A DNA stretch of 64,000 nucleotides from positions 248,001 to 312,000 of the forward strand of contig NZ_LLZC01000020.1 in the NCBI RefSeq assembly GCF_001461825.1, in the 5' to 3' direction. Position numbers and translations under genes: made by a program. This document shows, piece by piece, positions 54,626-64,000 of this stretch. The notes below the pieces were generated by a model. That model saw only the letters and a list, made by a program, of their open reading frames with translations. It made no database searches and had not been told where the DNA came from. Every line of letters starts with the position of its first letter. Position 1 is the first letter of the stretch. Source of the stretch: Bacillus velezensis (lineage in GTDB: Bacteria; Bacillota; Bacilli; Bacillales; Bacillaceae).

Positions 54626-57037
54626 TTGAAAAAAGGAATCATCCGTTATCTGCTTCCGGCTTTTGTCTTATCCTTTACCTTATCCACAAGTTCACAGGCT
54701 GCGCCGGCTTCAAAACCGCAAACTCCTGATCTTGAGAAGGCTGAGGTGTTCGGTGACATTGATATGACCACCGGCAAACAAACGACAGTCATCGTGGAGC
54801 TGAAGGAAAAGTCACTGGCGGAAGCAAAGGAACTCGGCAAAGCACAGACAAAAAGCAAGCTGAAAAGCGAACGCTCAAAAGTGAAAAAGAAAGCGCTCAA
54901 AACCATTAAACACGGAAAAATCAACAGGGAATATGAGCAAGTGTTTTCCGGCTTCTCCATGAAACTCCCGGCAAATGAAATCCCCAAACTGCTGAGTGAT
55001 CAGGATGTCAAAGCGGTTTATCCGAATGTCACCTATCATACCGATCAGCTCAAAGATAAAGACATCACCCTATCTAAGGATGCCGTGTCTCCGCAGATGG
55101 ATGACAGCGCGCCTTATATAGGGGCAAATGACGCGTGGAAGCTCGGCTATACGGGGAAAGGCGTCAAGGTTGCCATTATTGACACCGGTGTCGAATATAA
55201 ACACCCTGACTTAAAGAAAAATTTCGGACAATATAAAGGATACGATTTTGTGGATAACGATTACGATCCTGAAGAAACGCCGTCCGGTGATCCGAGAGGC
55301 GCGTCGACTGACCACGGAACCCATGTCGCGGGCACGGTAGCGGCAAACGGAACGATTAAAGGCGTCGCGCCGGATGCTACACTCCTTGCCTACCGTGTGC
55401 TCGGTCCGGGCGGAAGCGGAACAACAGAGAACGTCATCGCCGGCATCGAACGCGCCGTACAGGACGGAGCGGATGTCATGAATCTTTCTCTCGGCAATTC
55501 TGTGAATAACCCAGACTGGGCGACAAGCACGGCGCTTGACTGGGCGATGTCAGAAGGCGTCACGGCCGTTACATCAAACGGAAACAGCGGGCCGAACAAT
55601 TGGACCGTCGGCTCTCCGGGAACGTCCAGAGAAGCCATCTCCGTCGGAGCGACCCAGCTGCCGCTGAACGAGTACGCCGTCTCCTTCGGTTCCTATTCCT
55701 CAGCTAAAGTAATGGGCTACAACAAAGAAGATGACATAAAAGCACTGAATAAAAAAGAAATAGAGCTCATAGAGGCGGGTATTGGCGAGCAAAAGGATTT
55801 TGAAGGCAAAGATCTGAAAGGAAAAGTCGCTGTCGTCAAACGGGGCAGCATCGCCTTTGTGGATAAAGCCGACAACGCCAAAAAAGCGGGCGCGATCGGT
55901 ATGGTTGTGTATAACAATGCCCCGGGAGAAATTGAAGCCAACGTACCGGGCATGTCAGTGCCGACGATTAAGCTTTCATCAGAAGACGGCGAAAAACTCG
56001 TCAGCCAATTAAAAGCGGGCGGCACAAAAGCGACATTCAATTTATCCGTGGCTAAATCGCTCACTGAACAAATGGCAGACTTTTCGTCACGCGGTCCGGT
56101 TATGGACACGTGGATGATTAAACCTGACGTCTCCGCTCCCGGCGTAAACATCGTCAGCACCATTCCGACCCATGATCCGGCCGACCCGTACGGCTACGGA
56201 TCGAAGCAGGGAACGAGCATGGCTTCCCCGCATGTAGCCGGCGCAGCTGCCGTCATCAAGCAGGCCAAACCGAAATGGAGCCCGGAACAAATAAAAGCCG
56301 CTCTCATGAACACGGCGGAAACCTTAACGGACGCGGACGGTGACGTATACCCGCATAATGCGCAAGGCGCCGGAAGCATCAGAATCATGAAGGCGATCAA
56401 AGCAGACTCCCTTGTCGCCCCGGGAAGTTATTCTTACGGAACGTTTATGAAAGACAAAGGCAATGAAACGAAAAAAGAAACCTTTACGATTGAAAACCAA
56501 TCGTCCATCAGAAAATCATATCAGCTCGAGTACTCTTTCGACGGCACGGGCATTACCGTTTCGGGCACAGACCGGGTCGTGATCCCCGCTCATCAAACCG
56601 GAAAGGTCAAGGCGAAAGTAAAGGTCAATGCCAAAAAAGTAAAGGCAGGCACCTATGAGGGAACCGTCACAGTGCGTGAAGGCGGAAAAACAGTCGCAAA
56701 AGTGCCGACACTGCTGATTGTAAAAGAGCCGGATTATCCGCGCGTGACGTCAATCGACGTGCAGGACGGCACAACGCAGGGAACCTACCAAATTGAAACC
56801 TATCTTCCGGCGGGAGCCGAAGAGCTTGCCTTCCTTGTATATGACAGCAATCTTGACTTTGTCGGCCAAGCCGGCATCTACAAAAAGCAGGATAAAGGCT
56901 ATCAATATTTCGACTGGAACGGCAAAGTCAATGGTGACACCGCACTGCCGGCAGGAGAATATTATATGCTGGCCTATGCCGCGAACAAAGGGAAATCAAG
57001 CCAGGTGCTGACTGAAAAACCTTTTATCATCGAATAA
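54626..57037 (+). CDS. vpr: Minor extracellular serine protease Vpr
   Basis: 803 residues (806 in B. subtilis) from a TTG after AAAGGGGG. Signal peptide 1-25 (IIRYLLPAFVLSFTL, cleavage near SSQA). Inhibitor I9 propeptide about 50-140. Subtilisin-like domain with Asp186 (IIDTGVEYKHPD), His230 (DHGTHVAGT) and Ser531 (GTSMASPHVAG). A PA insertion domain (about 385-470) lies inside it, and C-terminal beta domains follow. Secreted endopeptidase that also matures other secreted proteins and the lantibiotic-type peptides of some strains. Confidence 0.97.
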   Translation: MKKGIIRYLLPAFVLSFTLSTSSQAAPASKPQTPDLEKAEVFGDIDMTTGKQTTVIVELKEKSLAEAKELGKAQTKSKLKSERSKVKKKALKTIKHGKINREYEQVFSGFSMKLPANEIPKLLSDQDVKAVYPNVTYHTDQLKDKDITLSKDAVSPQMDDSAPYIGANDAWKLGYTGKGVKVAIIDTGVEYKHPDLKKNFGQYKGYDFVDNDYDPEETPSGDPRGASTDHGTHVAGTVAANGTIKGVAPDATLLAYRVLGPGGSGTTENVIAGIERAVQDGADVMNLSLGNSVNNPDWATSTALDWAMSEGVTAVTSNGNSGPNNWTVGSPGTSREAISVGATQLPLNEYAVSFGSYSSAKVMGYNKEDDIKALNKKEIELIEAGIGEQKDFEGKDLKGKVAVVKRGSIAFVDKADNAKKAGAIGMVVYNNAPGEIEANVPGMSVPTIKLSSEDGEKLVSQLKAGGTKATFNLSVAKSLTEQMADFSSRGPVMDTWMIKPDVSAPGVNIVSTIPTHDPADPYGYGSKQGTSMASPHVAGAAAVIKQAKPKWSPEQIKAALMNTAETLTDADGDVYPHNAQGAGSIRIMKAIKADSLVAPGSYSYGTFMKDKGNETKKETFTIENQSSIRKSYQLEYSFDGTGITVSGTDRVVIPAHQTGKVKAKVKVNAKKVKAGTYEGTVTVREGGKTVAKVPTLLIVKEPDYPRVTSIDVQDGTTQGTYQIETYLPAGAEELAFLVYDSNLDFVGQAGIYKKQDKGYQYFDWNGKVNGDTALPAGEYYMLAYAANKGKSSQVLTEKPFIIE

Positions 57038-57041
57038 CCGA

Positions 57042-57075
57042 ACAACCCTGCTGGAGCATCAGCAGGGTTTCTTTC
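57042..57075 (+). terminator. Terminator after vpr
   Basis: AACCCTGCTG / CAGCAGGGTT stem with a T-rich tail immediately after the vpr stop. Confidence 0.85.
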
Positions 57076-57078
57076 TGA

Positions 57079-58080
57079 TCATTCGGCAAAAGCTTCTCGA
57101 AGCAGGCGGTATGACTGAAGTTTATCTTCAAAATGATGAGTAATGGTTACAGCCATCACTTCTTCTGTTCCGTATGCTTTACTGAGAGCCAGAATCTGTT
57201 CTTTCACTTGCAGCTTCGTTCCGATGATCATTCGATTCCGATTATCGGCAATTCGTCTTTGTTCATACGGTGTATACGTATTGCCGCGGACGATTTCGTA
57301 AGACGGTACGCCGTGAAGCGGAATCCCCTGTTCACCCGCAAGCAGCGTATAATCCATGACAGCCGCGAGTTCCTCCGCTTTCTCCTCCGTGTCGGCGCAC
57401 AGCACAAACACAGCCACGGCCGTTTTTGGTTCTTTTCCTAATGCGGAAGGTTTAAATCTGCGCTTATATTGTGCTGTCGTGCTTTCTCCGCCTTCTCCAT
57501 TAATAAAGTGAGCAAACATATAGCCTGCTCCCGTTTCTGCGCTCAGAAGCGCGCTTTCCCCCGATGAACCGAGAAGCCAGACTTCCGGCGCCGTCTTAAT
57601 AAGGGGTGATGCGGTCAGATTCGGAAAACGGTGATTGTCATCAGCTGCATCATGCAAATACATCGCCAGCTCACGAATCTGCTGCGGATATTGATCAGCA
57701 TTCCGCTTCCCGCCGTCATTCAGCGCCCATGATGCGATCGGCATTCCGCCCGGCGCTCTCCCTAATCCGAGATCGATTCTGCCCGGCGTCAAACCTTCAA
57801 GCACGCGGAAATTCTCCGCCACCTTATATGCGCTGTAATGCGGAAGCATGACACCGCCTGATCCTACACGAATCTCATTCGTTTTCGCCGCAATATGGCT
57901 GATCAGCACTTCAGGGCTTGAACCCGCCAACCGCTCTGAAAAATGATGCTCTGACACCCAAAACCTCTTATATCCGAGCTTTTCCGCCTCCTGCGCCAGT
58001 CTTACTGTATTCCGCAGCGCGCTTTCCGCGGAACTCCCTTCTGATACAGGAGATTGATCTAATATGCTTAATGAAATCAT
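57079..58080 (-). CDS. ywcH: Luciferase-like flavin monooxygenase YwcH
   Basis: 333 residues from the ATG at 58080 (AGGAGGTGA upstream). The TIM-barrel bacterial luciferase-like family is seen in GRIDLGLGRAPGG and EVWLLGSSGESALLSAETG. The electron donor could be the neighbouring NfrA; this is inference from adjacency. Substrate unknown. Confidence 0.9.
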   Translation of the reverse strand: MISLSILDQSPVSEGSSAESALRNTVRLAQEAEKLGYKRFWVSEHHFSERLAGSSPEVLISHIAAKTNEIRVGSGGVMLPHYSAYKVAENFRVLEGLTPGRIDLGLGRAPGGMPIASWALNDGGKRNADQYPQQIRELAMYLHDAADDNHRFPNLTASPLIKTAPEVWLLGSSGESALLSAETGAGYMFAHFINGEGGESTTAQYKRRFKPSALGKEPKTAVAVFVLCADTEEKAEELAAVMDYTLLAGEQGIPLHGVPSYEIVRGNTYTPYEQRRIADNRNRMIIGTKLQVKEQILALSKAYGTEEVMAVTITHHFEDKLQSYRLLREAFAE

Positions 58081-58210
58081 CACTGTCACCTCCTCAACAT
58101 CGTACCACTGCTAAGCCGTTTTTTCTTTCTGTATGCTTATAAGCATCCCTGATGATAAACATTTATATACCTTGTTCCATTTTGTCGAAATATGTTACAC
58201 GTGAAACATA

Positions 58211-58243
58211 AAAAAACCTCTCCCGGTCGGGAGAGGTTTTTTC
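58211..58243 (-). terminator. Terminator of nfrA
   Basis: AAAAAACCTCTCCC / GGGAGAGGTTTTTT near-perfect hairpin with a T-run on the - strand. Confidence 0.9.
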
Positions 58244-58993
58244 TTAATTCTTTTGAAAACCTTTATCTTTTACATATTGATTTAAATAGGTTCTCGGTTT
58301 TTGTTTCATGAACTGCAGGATTTGATCAGACCACGTTTCAACCCGCTTGCCGTTTGTCCGTTTATCATAATAAGCGGAAATGGTTTCATCATATTCCTTC
58401 ATATAACTGCGGAAGTGTTCTTCATTCGTATCGTACGTGTTTTCATGATATACGGCTTGTTTCGGCAGGCGCGGCTTTTGACCGGACGGATGAGCGGGAT
58501 GACCGACTACCAAGCCGAACAGCGGCAGCACATGGTCAGGTGTTCCAAGCACTTCTGTCACCTGATCAAGTTCATTTCGAATGCCTCCGATATAACAAAT
58601 GCCAAGTCCCATTGATTCCGCGGCAACACTTACGTTTTGTGCGGCAAGTGCGGCATCAATGACGCTGACCATAAACATTTCCGTATTCTCAAGAAGCTCG
58701 GTAATGTTTTCACCTTTTTCCTCAGCAAGTTTTTTATGACGGTACAAATCAGCGCAAAACACAAACAAGTGCCCGTTATTTTCGACGTAAGGCTGGTTTC
58801 CGGCCAGTGCCGCCAGCTTCCGCTTTTTCTCTTTATCGGTTACACCGATGATGGAGTAAGCCTGCACGTAACTGGACGTTGACGCCGCCTGGGCGCTTTT
58901 CACTAATGTATCTATCTCTTCTGCTGTCAGAAGCTCGTCAGTAAATGATCGGATCGACCGATGATTAAGTATGGTTTCGATGGTATTGTTCAT
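58244..58993 (-). CDS. nfrA: NADPH:FMN oxidoreductase / nitroreductase NfrA
   Basis: 249 residues from the ATG at 58993 (GGAGG upstream), as in B. subtilis NfrA (YwcG). Oxygen-insensitive nitroreductase fold: HRSIRSFTDELLT (FMN phosphate site), QAASTSSYVQAYS and GLGICYIGGIRNELDQV. It reduces FMN, nitro compounds and disulfides using NADPH. In B. subtilis it is stress-induced through Spx. Confidence 0.94.
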   Translation of the reverse strand: MNNTIETILNHRSIRSFTDELLTAEEIDTLVKSAQAASTSSYVQAYSIIGVTDKEKKRKLAALAGNQPYVENNGHLFVFCADLYRHKKLAEEKGENITELLENTEMFMVSVIDAALAAQNVSVAAESMGLGICYIGGIRNELDQVTEVLGTPDHVLPLFGLVVGHPAHPSGQKPRLPKQAVYHENTYDTNEEHFRSYMKEYDETISAYYDKRTNGKRVETWSDQILQFMKQKPRTYLNQYVKDKGFQKN

Positions 58994-59060
58994 ATAAAAG
59001 CCTCCTTCTTTATATATCATATCCGAAAGGGAATCATGTCAAAAGCGAAATGCTCTAAAC

Positions 59061-59093
59061 AAAAAAAGACAGCCCGAAAAACGAGCCGTCTCA
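59061..59093 (-). terminator. Terminator of rodA
   Basis: AGACGGCTCG / CGGGCTGTCT stem with five-base loop and seven T on the - strand. Confidence 0.85.
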
Positions 59094-59095
59094 CA

Positions 59096-60283
59096 TTAAG
59101 AATTGAACAAGTAGCTTTTATATTTCGTCAGCTGCACACTTGCGTTATATACGATCCCGAAGCTGATTAATGTAGAAAGCACCGAGCTCCCCCCATAACT
59201 GACAAACAGCAGCGGAATACCGGTAACCGGCATAATGCCGATATTCATCCCGATATTCTGGAAGGTGTGAATCACGATAAGTGCAGTAAATCCTACGCAA
59301 AAAAACGCTCCAAATCGGTTAAACGCATGCAAGCGGTCAATCAGCACCACAAGTCTGTAAATTAAAAAGAAAAACATGACAACCGCAATGGCGCAGCCTA
59401 AAAATCCAAAACTTTCACCCAAAATCGCAAAGATAAAGTCGGTCTGTCCCTCAGGTACGTACACCTTCAGATTATGAACGCCGTTTCCGGTAATGCCGCC
59501 CGATCCGATCGCCATAACGGCCTGATCCACCTGCCAGCTTTTATCGCTCTCTGCCTGAGTCGTTGCCGCACTGGAGTCAGACATCCACGATGTAATCCGG
59601 TTAATTTGATAATCCGCGATGCCGATTGAATTCGCCACATGGGGAAATTCAATCACGAGAACTAAGAAAAGGCCAAGCACAAGCGCGGCCGAACCGCCGA
59701 TGATGGTGATCAGCTTCCAGTTTACACCCGACATAAACACCATCACCATAACGATAAACAGACAGATCGCACCCGTTCCGGCATCCTGCAAAACGATCAG
59801 CCCGAGCGGAATGACCGTCCATGCCGCAATTTTCAAGAGCAGATTCACATCTTCCCGAAGTGATCTTTGATCCTTCGGGCCCGCCTTCGATATAATGGAC
59901 GCGACCATCATCATAATTCCTATTTTCGTAAACTCAGAGGGCTGGAGGGTAAAGTTTCCGATTTGAAACCAGCTCTTCGCTCCGTTTTTAATCGGCGCGA
60001 TGGATTCCGGCGCCACACGCAAAAGGAGCAGTGACAGCACGCCGGCAATCAATACGTACAGACTCAGTTTCTCAAGCTGCTCTAAATCAAAGTACAGCAA
60101 TAATCCGATGAATCCCGCACCTATAACATAGAAGACAATCTGTTTCATCCAGGCACTGCCTCCGTACTGCCCGAACTGTCCGGCCGCATAAATCGCCGCA
60201 ACACTAATTATTAAAAACACACCAAATATAAAAATCAAATCCCCCTGATAATAGGGATTTTGCTGTTTCTTATATCGACTCAT
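59096..60283 (-). CDS. rodA: SEDS-family peptidoglycan glycosyltransferase RodA
   Basis: 395 residues from the ATG at 60283 (AAGGCGGGAT upstream); an 11-codon upstream extension is less likely. It has ten transmembrane segments. [21 protein letters not shown], the catalytic-loop Asp region, and [20 protein letters not shown] are SEDS landmarks. RodA polymerises peptidoglycan strands for cell elongation with class B PBPs. Cytoplasmic membrane protein. Confidence 0.96.
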   Translation of the reverse strand: MSRYKKQQNPYYQGDLIFIFGVFLIISVAAIYAAGQFGQYGGSAWMKQIVFYVIGAGFIGLLLYFDLEQLEKLSLYVLIAGVLSLLLLRVAPESIAPIKNGAKSWFQIGNFTLQPSEFTKIGIMMMVASIISKAGPKDQRSLREDVNLLLKIAAWTVIPLGLIVLQDAGTGAICLFIVMVMVFMSGVNWKLITIIGGSAALVLGLFLVLVIEFPHVANSIGIADYQINRITSWMSDSSAATTQAESDKSWQVDQAVMAIGSGGITGNGVHNLKVYVPEGQTDFIFAILGESFGFLGCAIAVVMFFFLIYRLVVLIDRLHAFNRFGAFFCVGFTALIVIHTFQNIGMNIGIMPVTGIPLLFVSYGGSSVLSTLISFGIVYNASVQLTKYKSYLFNS

Positions 60284-60454
60284 TCTATCCCGCCTTACAT
60301 TTTCATCGGAAGTCACTATTGTTTATTATACATGAACACAGTTCAAGAAAACATGATGAGGTTGCTTCCTTTTTATTTTTTACGGTTTGGGGACTACACG
60401 ACATATGACGTGTCAGAAAAGGAAATGTTTCGGTCATGATGAAACTTTTCCGAT

Positions 60455-60486
60455 AAAAAACCCCTTCTCATCAGAAAAGGGGTTTC
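60455..60486 (-). terminator. Terminator of the GNAT gene
   Basis: AAACCCCTTTTCTG / (A)GAAGGGGTTT stem with six T on the - strand. It may also end transcription from the left. Confidence 0.8.
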
Positions 60487-60943
60487 AGCTTATGTTTAAC
60501 GTCATAAACAAGCTGTTCGGGTTCTCTTTATAATGTGCAAACGGATCACAATATTGAAACCCGGCTTTTTCATACAGGCGTCTGGCGGGGAGAAAAGCCT
60601 CCATAGAACCGGTTTCTAAGCTGATCCGCTGATAGCCCCGCCGCCTTGCTTCTTCAAGCATATGGCGGAGGATCCGGTTGGCTGCGCCTTTTCTGACATG
60701 ATGCGGAGAGGTTTTCATTGATTTGATCTCACCGTGCCGGCTGTTTAGCTCCTTTAAGGCACCGCAGCCGAGCAGGATGCCGTTTTCCCTCGCACTCCAA
60801 AACGTAACGTCAGGCTGACGCAGCCGGTCCGCATTGAGCGCATGTATACTTTCCGGAGGAGAATGCATGGTCATGCTCTTCAGATGATCCTGCAAAAGCG
60901 CAATGACATCCGGTGCTGTGACATCTTCTTTCCTTACGTCCAC
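60485..60943 (-). CDS. GNAT acetyltransferase related to YsnE
   Basis: 152 residues from the GTG at 60943, six bases after AAGGGTGG; the frame is open for 77 more codons, but those read through a promoter-like region. GNAT motifs: CGALKELNSRHGEIKSM, the acetyl-CoA loop MKTSPHHVRKGAANRILRH and LETGSMEAFLPARRLYEKAG. It closely resembles B. subtilis YsnE, which has been linked to indole-acetic acid formation. I do not recall a gene here in B. subtilis, so it may be a lineage-specific insertion. Confidence 0.85.
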   Translation of the reverse strand: MDVRKEDVTAPDVIALLQDHLKSMTMHSPPESIHALNADRLRQPDVTFWSARENGILLGCGALKELNSRHGEIKSMKTSPHHVRKGAANRILRHMLEEARRRGYQRISLETGSMEAFLPARRLYEKAGFQYCDPFAHYKENPNSLFMTLNIS

Positions 60944-61234
60944 TTCAAACCACCCTTGCTGTGCATGTTTCTTTGACCATAGCAAAGGTTCACAGCCTGC
61001 GCCATTCCATTGTCCGGAAATGTGACAGGGTATTTGGCCTTTCCGGTTTCTTGTACCTATCCAAAAATGAGGCAATAGTTGCAATACATTTCTCGAAAAA
61101 GCGGTATCAAAAATTGGAAAACATGGTATAATAATTGTAACAAAATGTTCAAAAAACGACCACAAAACAGACACATTTTATTCTCTGTATTTCATTTTGG
61201 AAACGCTCCCATAAAATGAAAGGAGACATGTAAG

Positions 61235-61495
61235 ATGGACATGTTTTTTGCTTATTTACTGGTCGCAAGCGCAACACCCCTCTTTATCTGGCTGGATAAC
61301 AAAAAAGTCGCTCTTTCGGCCATACCGCCAATTATTCTCATGTGGGTTTTCTTCTACTTTTACGCAACCAGCAGCCTATCCCCTCTCGGCCACACACTCA
61401 TGATCATCCTGTTTGCCGCCAACGTCATCGTTGCCCATATCGCCGCCTTTATCATTTACGGCCTTCCGCGCCTGCGCCGGAGAAGAAGCCAATAA
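61235..61495 (+). CDS. ywcE: Holin-like spore morphogenesis protein YwcE
   Basis: 86 residues with three transmembrane segments (about 2-20, 28-46, 52-75) and a basic C-terminus LRRRRSQ, a holin-like layout. YwcE is needed for normal spore coat structure and germination in B. subtilis. The ATG follows AAAGGAG. It is divergent from the GNAT gene. Confidence 0.94.
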   Translation: MDMFFAYLLVASATPLFIWLDNKKVALSAIPPIILMWVFFYFYATSSLSPLGHTLMIILFAANVIVAHIAAFIIYGLPRLRRRRSQ

Positions 61496-61499
61496 AGGC

Positions 61500-61538
61500 A
61501 CAAAAAACCCTCTTCGCATAGACGAAGAGGGTTTCTTT
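61500..61538. terminator. Bidirectional terminator between ywcE and qoxD
   Basis: AAACCCTCTTCG / CGAAGAGGGTTT stem with A-run before and T-run after, between convergent genes. Confidence 0.9.
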
Positions 61539-61907
61539 TTATTCCTGATGTTCGGAATGTTGCTTCGCACCGCCAGGAGGGTTTCCATCCATATGGTCAC
61601 CGTGATGGTAGTGCGCCGCAAAGATCCAGATGGAACCAAGGATGATAACAATCGCTCCGAAAAATCCGAAGAGCGTGTTTCCGACTTGAATTCCGCCGTT
61701 TTCGCTTTCTGTCATGTGCATGAACATGAGAAGCTGAAGACCGGCTTGGATAAATGCGAATCCGAAAATGATCCAGAGTTTTGCTGATGGGCTTAATTCC
61801 GTATATACCGCAACCCAAAGGGCCAGCAGGGTCAGAATAATAGACAACGCAAAACCTACGATATGCTTCCACGGAAAGTGGCTGTGTTCAGCAGATTTGT
61901 TTGCCAT
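61539..61907 (-). CDS. qoxD: Quinol oxidase aa3 subunit IV
   Basis: 122 residues from the ATG at 61907 (TGGGGGGAC upstream). Three transmembrane segments and WKHIVGFALSIILTLLALWV with FAFIQAGLQLLMFMHM match the COX4 family. Subunit of the proton-pumping menaquinol oxidase. It starts 1 bp after the qoxC stop. Confidence 0.96.
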   Translation of the reverse strand: MANKSAEHSHFPWKHIVGFALSIILTLLALWVAVYTELSPSAKLWIIFGFAFIQAGLQLLMFMHMTESENGGIQVGNTLFGFFGAIVIILGSIWIFAAHYHHGDHMDGNPPGGAKQHSEHQE

Positions 61908-61908
61908 A

Positions 61909-62523
61909 TTATAGTCCCCCCAATCCGATGAGATAGACGCCTGTAAAGATGAAGATCCAAACAACGTCTAAGAAGTGCCAGTATAAACTTGAGATAAAGA
62001 TTTTTGAAGACGTCTGCGGCGTTAATCCGCGTTTCTTCAATTGCAGTAAGATGCCGGCAATCCAGAAGATACCGATCGTTACGTGCGTTCCGTGCGTTCC
62101 CAGAAGGACGAAGAATCCAGACCAGAAAGCACTTGTACCGAGAGATGCTCCTTCATGTACATAGTGGATGAACTCGTTAAGCTCACATCCGACAAAGCCC
62201 GCGCCGAGAAGAAGCGTAATGATCGTCCAAATGACGACGCCTTTTAAACTTCCGCGACGCATTTCATGAACAGCGATCCCGCAGGTGAAACTGCTGATCA
62301 GAAGCAGGAATGTCATGATCATGACAAGCTTCACTTCAAATAATTCAGCCGGTAAGACTCCTCCTGCTGTTCTTCTTTGAAGAACGAAGAAGGTTGCAAA
62401 TAGTGTTGAGAACAACACAATCTCTGCCCCTAAAAAGATCCAAAACCCGAGAATATTGAGTCTGCCGGTTTCAGATTGATATTCCATAGGCGCGTTAGAA
62501 TTGCCGTGTTCTGCATGTTCCAT
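61909..62523 (-). CDS. qoxC: Quinol oxidase aa3 subunit III
   Basis: 204 residues with five transmembrane segments; ILGFWIFLGAEIVLFSTLFATF and GTHGTHVTIGIFWI are subunit III landmarks. It lacks the first two helices of mitochondrial subunit III, as usual for bacterial Qox. Gene order qoxB-C-D is kept. Confidence 0.96.
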   Translation of the reverse strand: MEHAEHGNSNAPMEYQSETGRLNILGFWIFLGAEIVLFSTLFATFFVLQRRTAGGVLPAELFEVKLVMIMTFLLLISSFTCGIAVHEMRRGSLKGVVIWTIITLLLGAGFVGCELNEFIHYVHEGASLGTSAFWSGFFVLLGTHGTHVTIGIFWIAGILLQLKKRGLTPQTSSKIFISSLYWHFLDVVWIFIFTGVYLIGLGGL

Positions 62524-62537
62524 AAATCACGCCTCCT

Positions 62538-64000
62538 TTATTCGGAAATCTTTCTTTCCGTCTCTTTTATTTCTTCAACAGGTATATAGTAGCCATTGTC
62601 ATATTCAAATGAACGAAGCACCATGCAAAGCAGAATGCCGATCAAGCCGACAATGCCCATCCAGAACCATTCAAATACAAGTCCGAAGCCTGCAATACCG
62701 AACGCCACTGACATAATAAGCGGTCTTCCGGAGTTGTGCGGCATATGGATTTTCTTGAACTTGCTTTCCGGATGAATATCCGTTTTGTCTTCTTTCAATT
62801 GCAGGTACGCATCTTGAGATTTCACTTCAGGAAGCACCGCAAAGTTGTAATGCGGCGGAATCGCAGATGAAGTCGCCCACTCAAGCGTACGTCCCACGCC
62901 CCATGAATCTCCGCTGATCTCGCGAGTAGAGTAGCGGAAGCTGTAGTAGATGTTGTAGCAAAGGATTAAGAATCCGACACCCATCATGAAGGCTCCGACA
63001 GTTGAAATAAAGTTCAATGCAGTCCATCCGTCATTCGGTCCGTAAGTGTAAATACGGCGAGGCATACCTTGCAGCCCCAAGAAGTATTGAGGGAAGAAAC
63101 ATACATTAAATCCGATCATAAAGATCCAGAAGAACCATTTTCCGATTCTTTCGTTCAGCTTGTGGCCGAACATTTTCGGATACCAGAAAATAAAACCTGC
63201 GAAACATGCAAATACCGTACCCGCGATCAGCACATAGTGGAAGTGAGATACGAGGAAGTACGTATTATGGTATTGATAATCCGCTGCAGCCATCGCAAGC
63301 ATAACCCCTGTTACCCCGCCGATAACGAAGTTCGGGATGAACGCAAGCGCCCACAGCATCGGTGTTGTAAAACTGATTCGGCCTTTATACATCGTAAAGA
63401 GCCAGTTAAAGATTTTAACCCCGGTCGGAACCGAAATCGCCATCGTTGTAATCGAGAAGAAAGAGTTAACAGACGCACTGTTCCCCATTGTGAAGAAGTG
63501 GTGAGTCCATACAAGGAAACTCAGGACGGAAATGGCGATAATTGAGCCGACCATCGCTTTGTAACCGAATAACTGCTTTCTTGCAAACGCTGAAATAATT
63601 TCAGAGAAAATACCGAATGCCGGTAAGATAACGATATATACTTCAGGGTGTCCCCAAATCCAGAACAAGTTAGCCCAAAGCATCGGCATACCGCCGGCTT
63701 CCAGCGTGAAAAAGTGAGCGCCGAACAAACGGTCAAATGATAACAGCGCCAATGCCACTGTCAAAACAGGGAAGGCGAATACGATAATAACCATTGTAAT
63801 CAGCGTCGTCCATGTGAACATCGGCATACGCATCAGCGTCATGCCTTTCGTACGCATTTTCAGGATCGTCACCATAAAGTTGATACCCGTCATCAGCGTA
63901 CCGATACCGGCAATCTGAAGACCGAGCAGGTAGAAGTTCTCACCAGGCCCGGGACTCATGTCGTTGCTTGCCAGCGGCATGTAACTCGTCCAGCCTGCGT
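62538..64000 (-). CDS. qoxB: Quinol oxidase aa3 subunit I (5' end outside the window)
   Basis: The frame runs off the right edge, so about 160 N-terminal residues are missing; some 486 residues are visible. The heme-copper core is present: [20 protein letters not shown] with the His-Tyr cross-link, THHFFTMG (Cu-B histidines), and the later [19 protein letters not shown] heme ligands are recognisable. It oxidises menaquinol and reduces oxygen to water while pumping protons. Confidence 0.97.
   Translation of the reverse strand, partial: AGWTSYMPLASNDMSPGPGENFYLLGLQIAGIGTLMTGINFMVTILKMRTKGMTLMRMPMFTWTTLITMVIIVFAFPVLTVALALLSFDRLFGAHFFTLEAGGMPMLWANLFWIWGHPEVYIVILPAFGIFSEIISAFARKQLFGYKAMVGSIIAISVLSFLVWTHHFFTMGNSASVNSFFSITTMAISVPTGVKIFNWLFTMYKGRISFTTPMLWALAFIPNFVIGGVTGVMLAMAAADYQYHNTYFLVSHFHYVLIAGTVFACFAGFIFWYPKMFGHKLNERIGKWFFWIFMIGFNVCFFPQYFLGLQGMPRRIYTYGPNDGWTALNFISTVGAFMMGVGFLILCYNIYYSFRYSTREISGDSWGVGRTLEWATSSAIPPHYNFAVLPEVKSQDAYLQLKEDKTDIHPESKFKKIHMPHNSGRPLIMSVAFGIAGFGLVFEWFWMGIVGLIGILLCMVLRSFEYDNGYYIPVEEIKETERKISE

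Overview
The window is chromosomal DNA of a Bacillus of the B. subtilis group, most likely B. velezensis/B. amyloliquefaciens. Gene order and protein sequences follow the B. subtilis ywf-bac-roc-sps-ywd-sac-ywc-qox segment almost gene for gene, broken by a few strain-specific insertions. This is recalled knowledge of the group; no database search was run.

Layout. (1) 1-277: 3' end of rsfA. (2) About 480-6110: accessory island. A PadR regulator, a HAAS/DUF1700-like membrane protein, a 33-aa membrane peptide and an ABC transporter lie on the + strand. Convergent to them is a - strand operon made of a 59-aa peptide gene and three helical proteins of unknown function. This is my best candidate for an undescribed (peptide-based) system. 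(3) 6262-11193: lipL, cysL, a YeiH-type putative sulfate exporter, pta and hemQ. (4) 11313-18007: the bacilysin genes bacG (+) and bacF-E-D-C-B-A (-). (5) 18169-27103: ywfA, an extra Bcr/CflA-type exporter, then the arginine catabolism genes rocC-B-A and rocG with two clear sigma-54 promoters. (6) 27335-31744: AT-rich insert with a two-component system, a DUF4097-like surface protein and a bacitracin-type ABC exporter. (7) 32103-42254: spore coat polysaccharide operon spsA-G, I-L. (8) 42535-49524: gerQ, ywdK, ywdJ, ywdI, ung, ywdF, a second PadR/HAAS membrane module, and pdxK/thiD. (9) 49555-53762: ywdA-like gene, sacA, sacP and sacT with an antitermination leader. (10) 53786-57037: ywcI-like gene, a DnaA-box cluster and vpr. 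(11) 57079-64000: ywcH, nfrA, rodA, a YsnE-like acetyltransferase, ywcE and the quinol oxidase genes qoxD-C-B (qoxB cut by the window end).

How the genes work together. bacA-G make and export bacilysin. rocABC and rocG convert arginine/ornithine/proline-derived carbon to 2-oxoglutarate under sigma-54. sacT, sacP and sacA import and cleave sucrose under antitermination and probable CcpA control. The sps genes build a rhamnose- and possibly nonulosonate-type spore surface glycan. qox encodes the main aerobic terminal oxidase. No tRNA, rRNA, insertion sequence or CRISPR array was seen.
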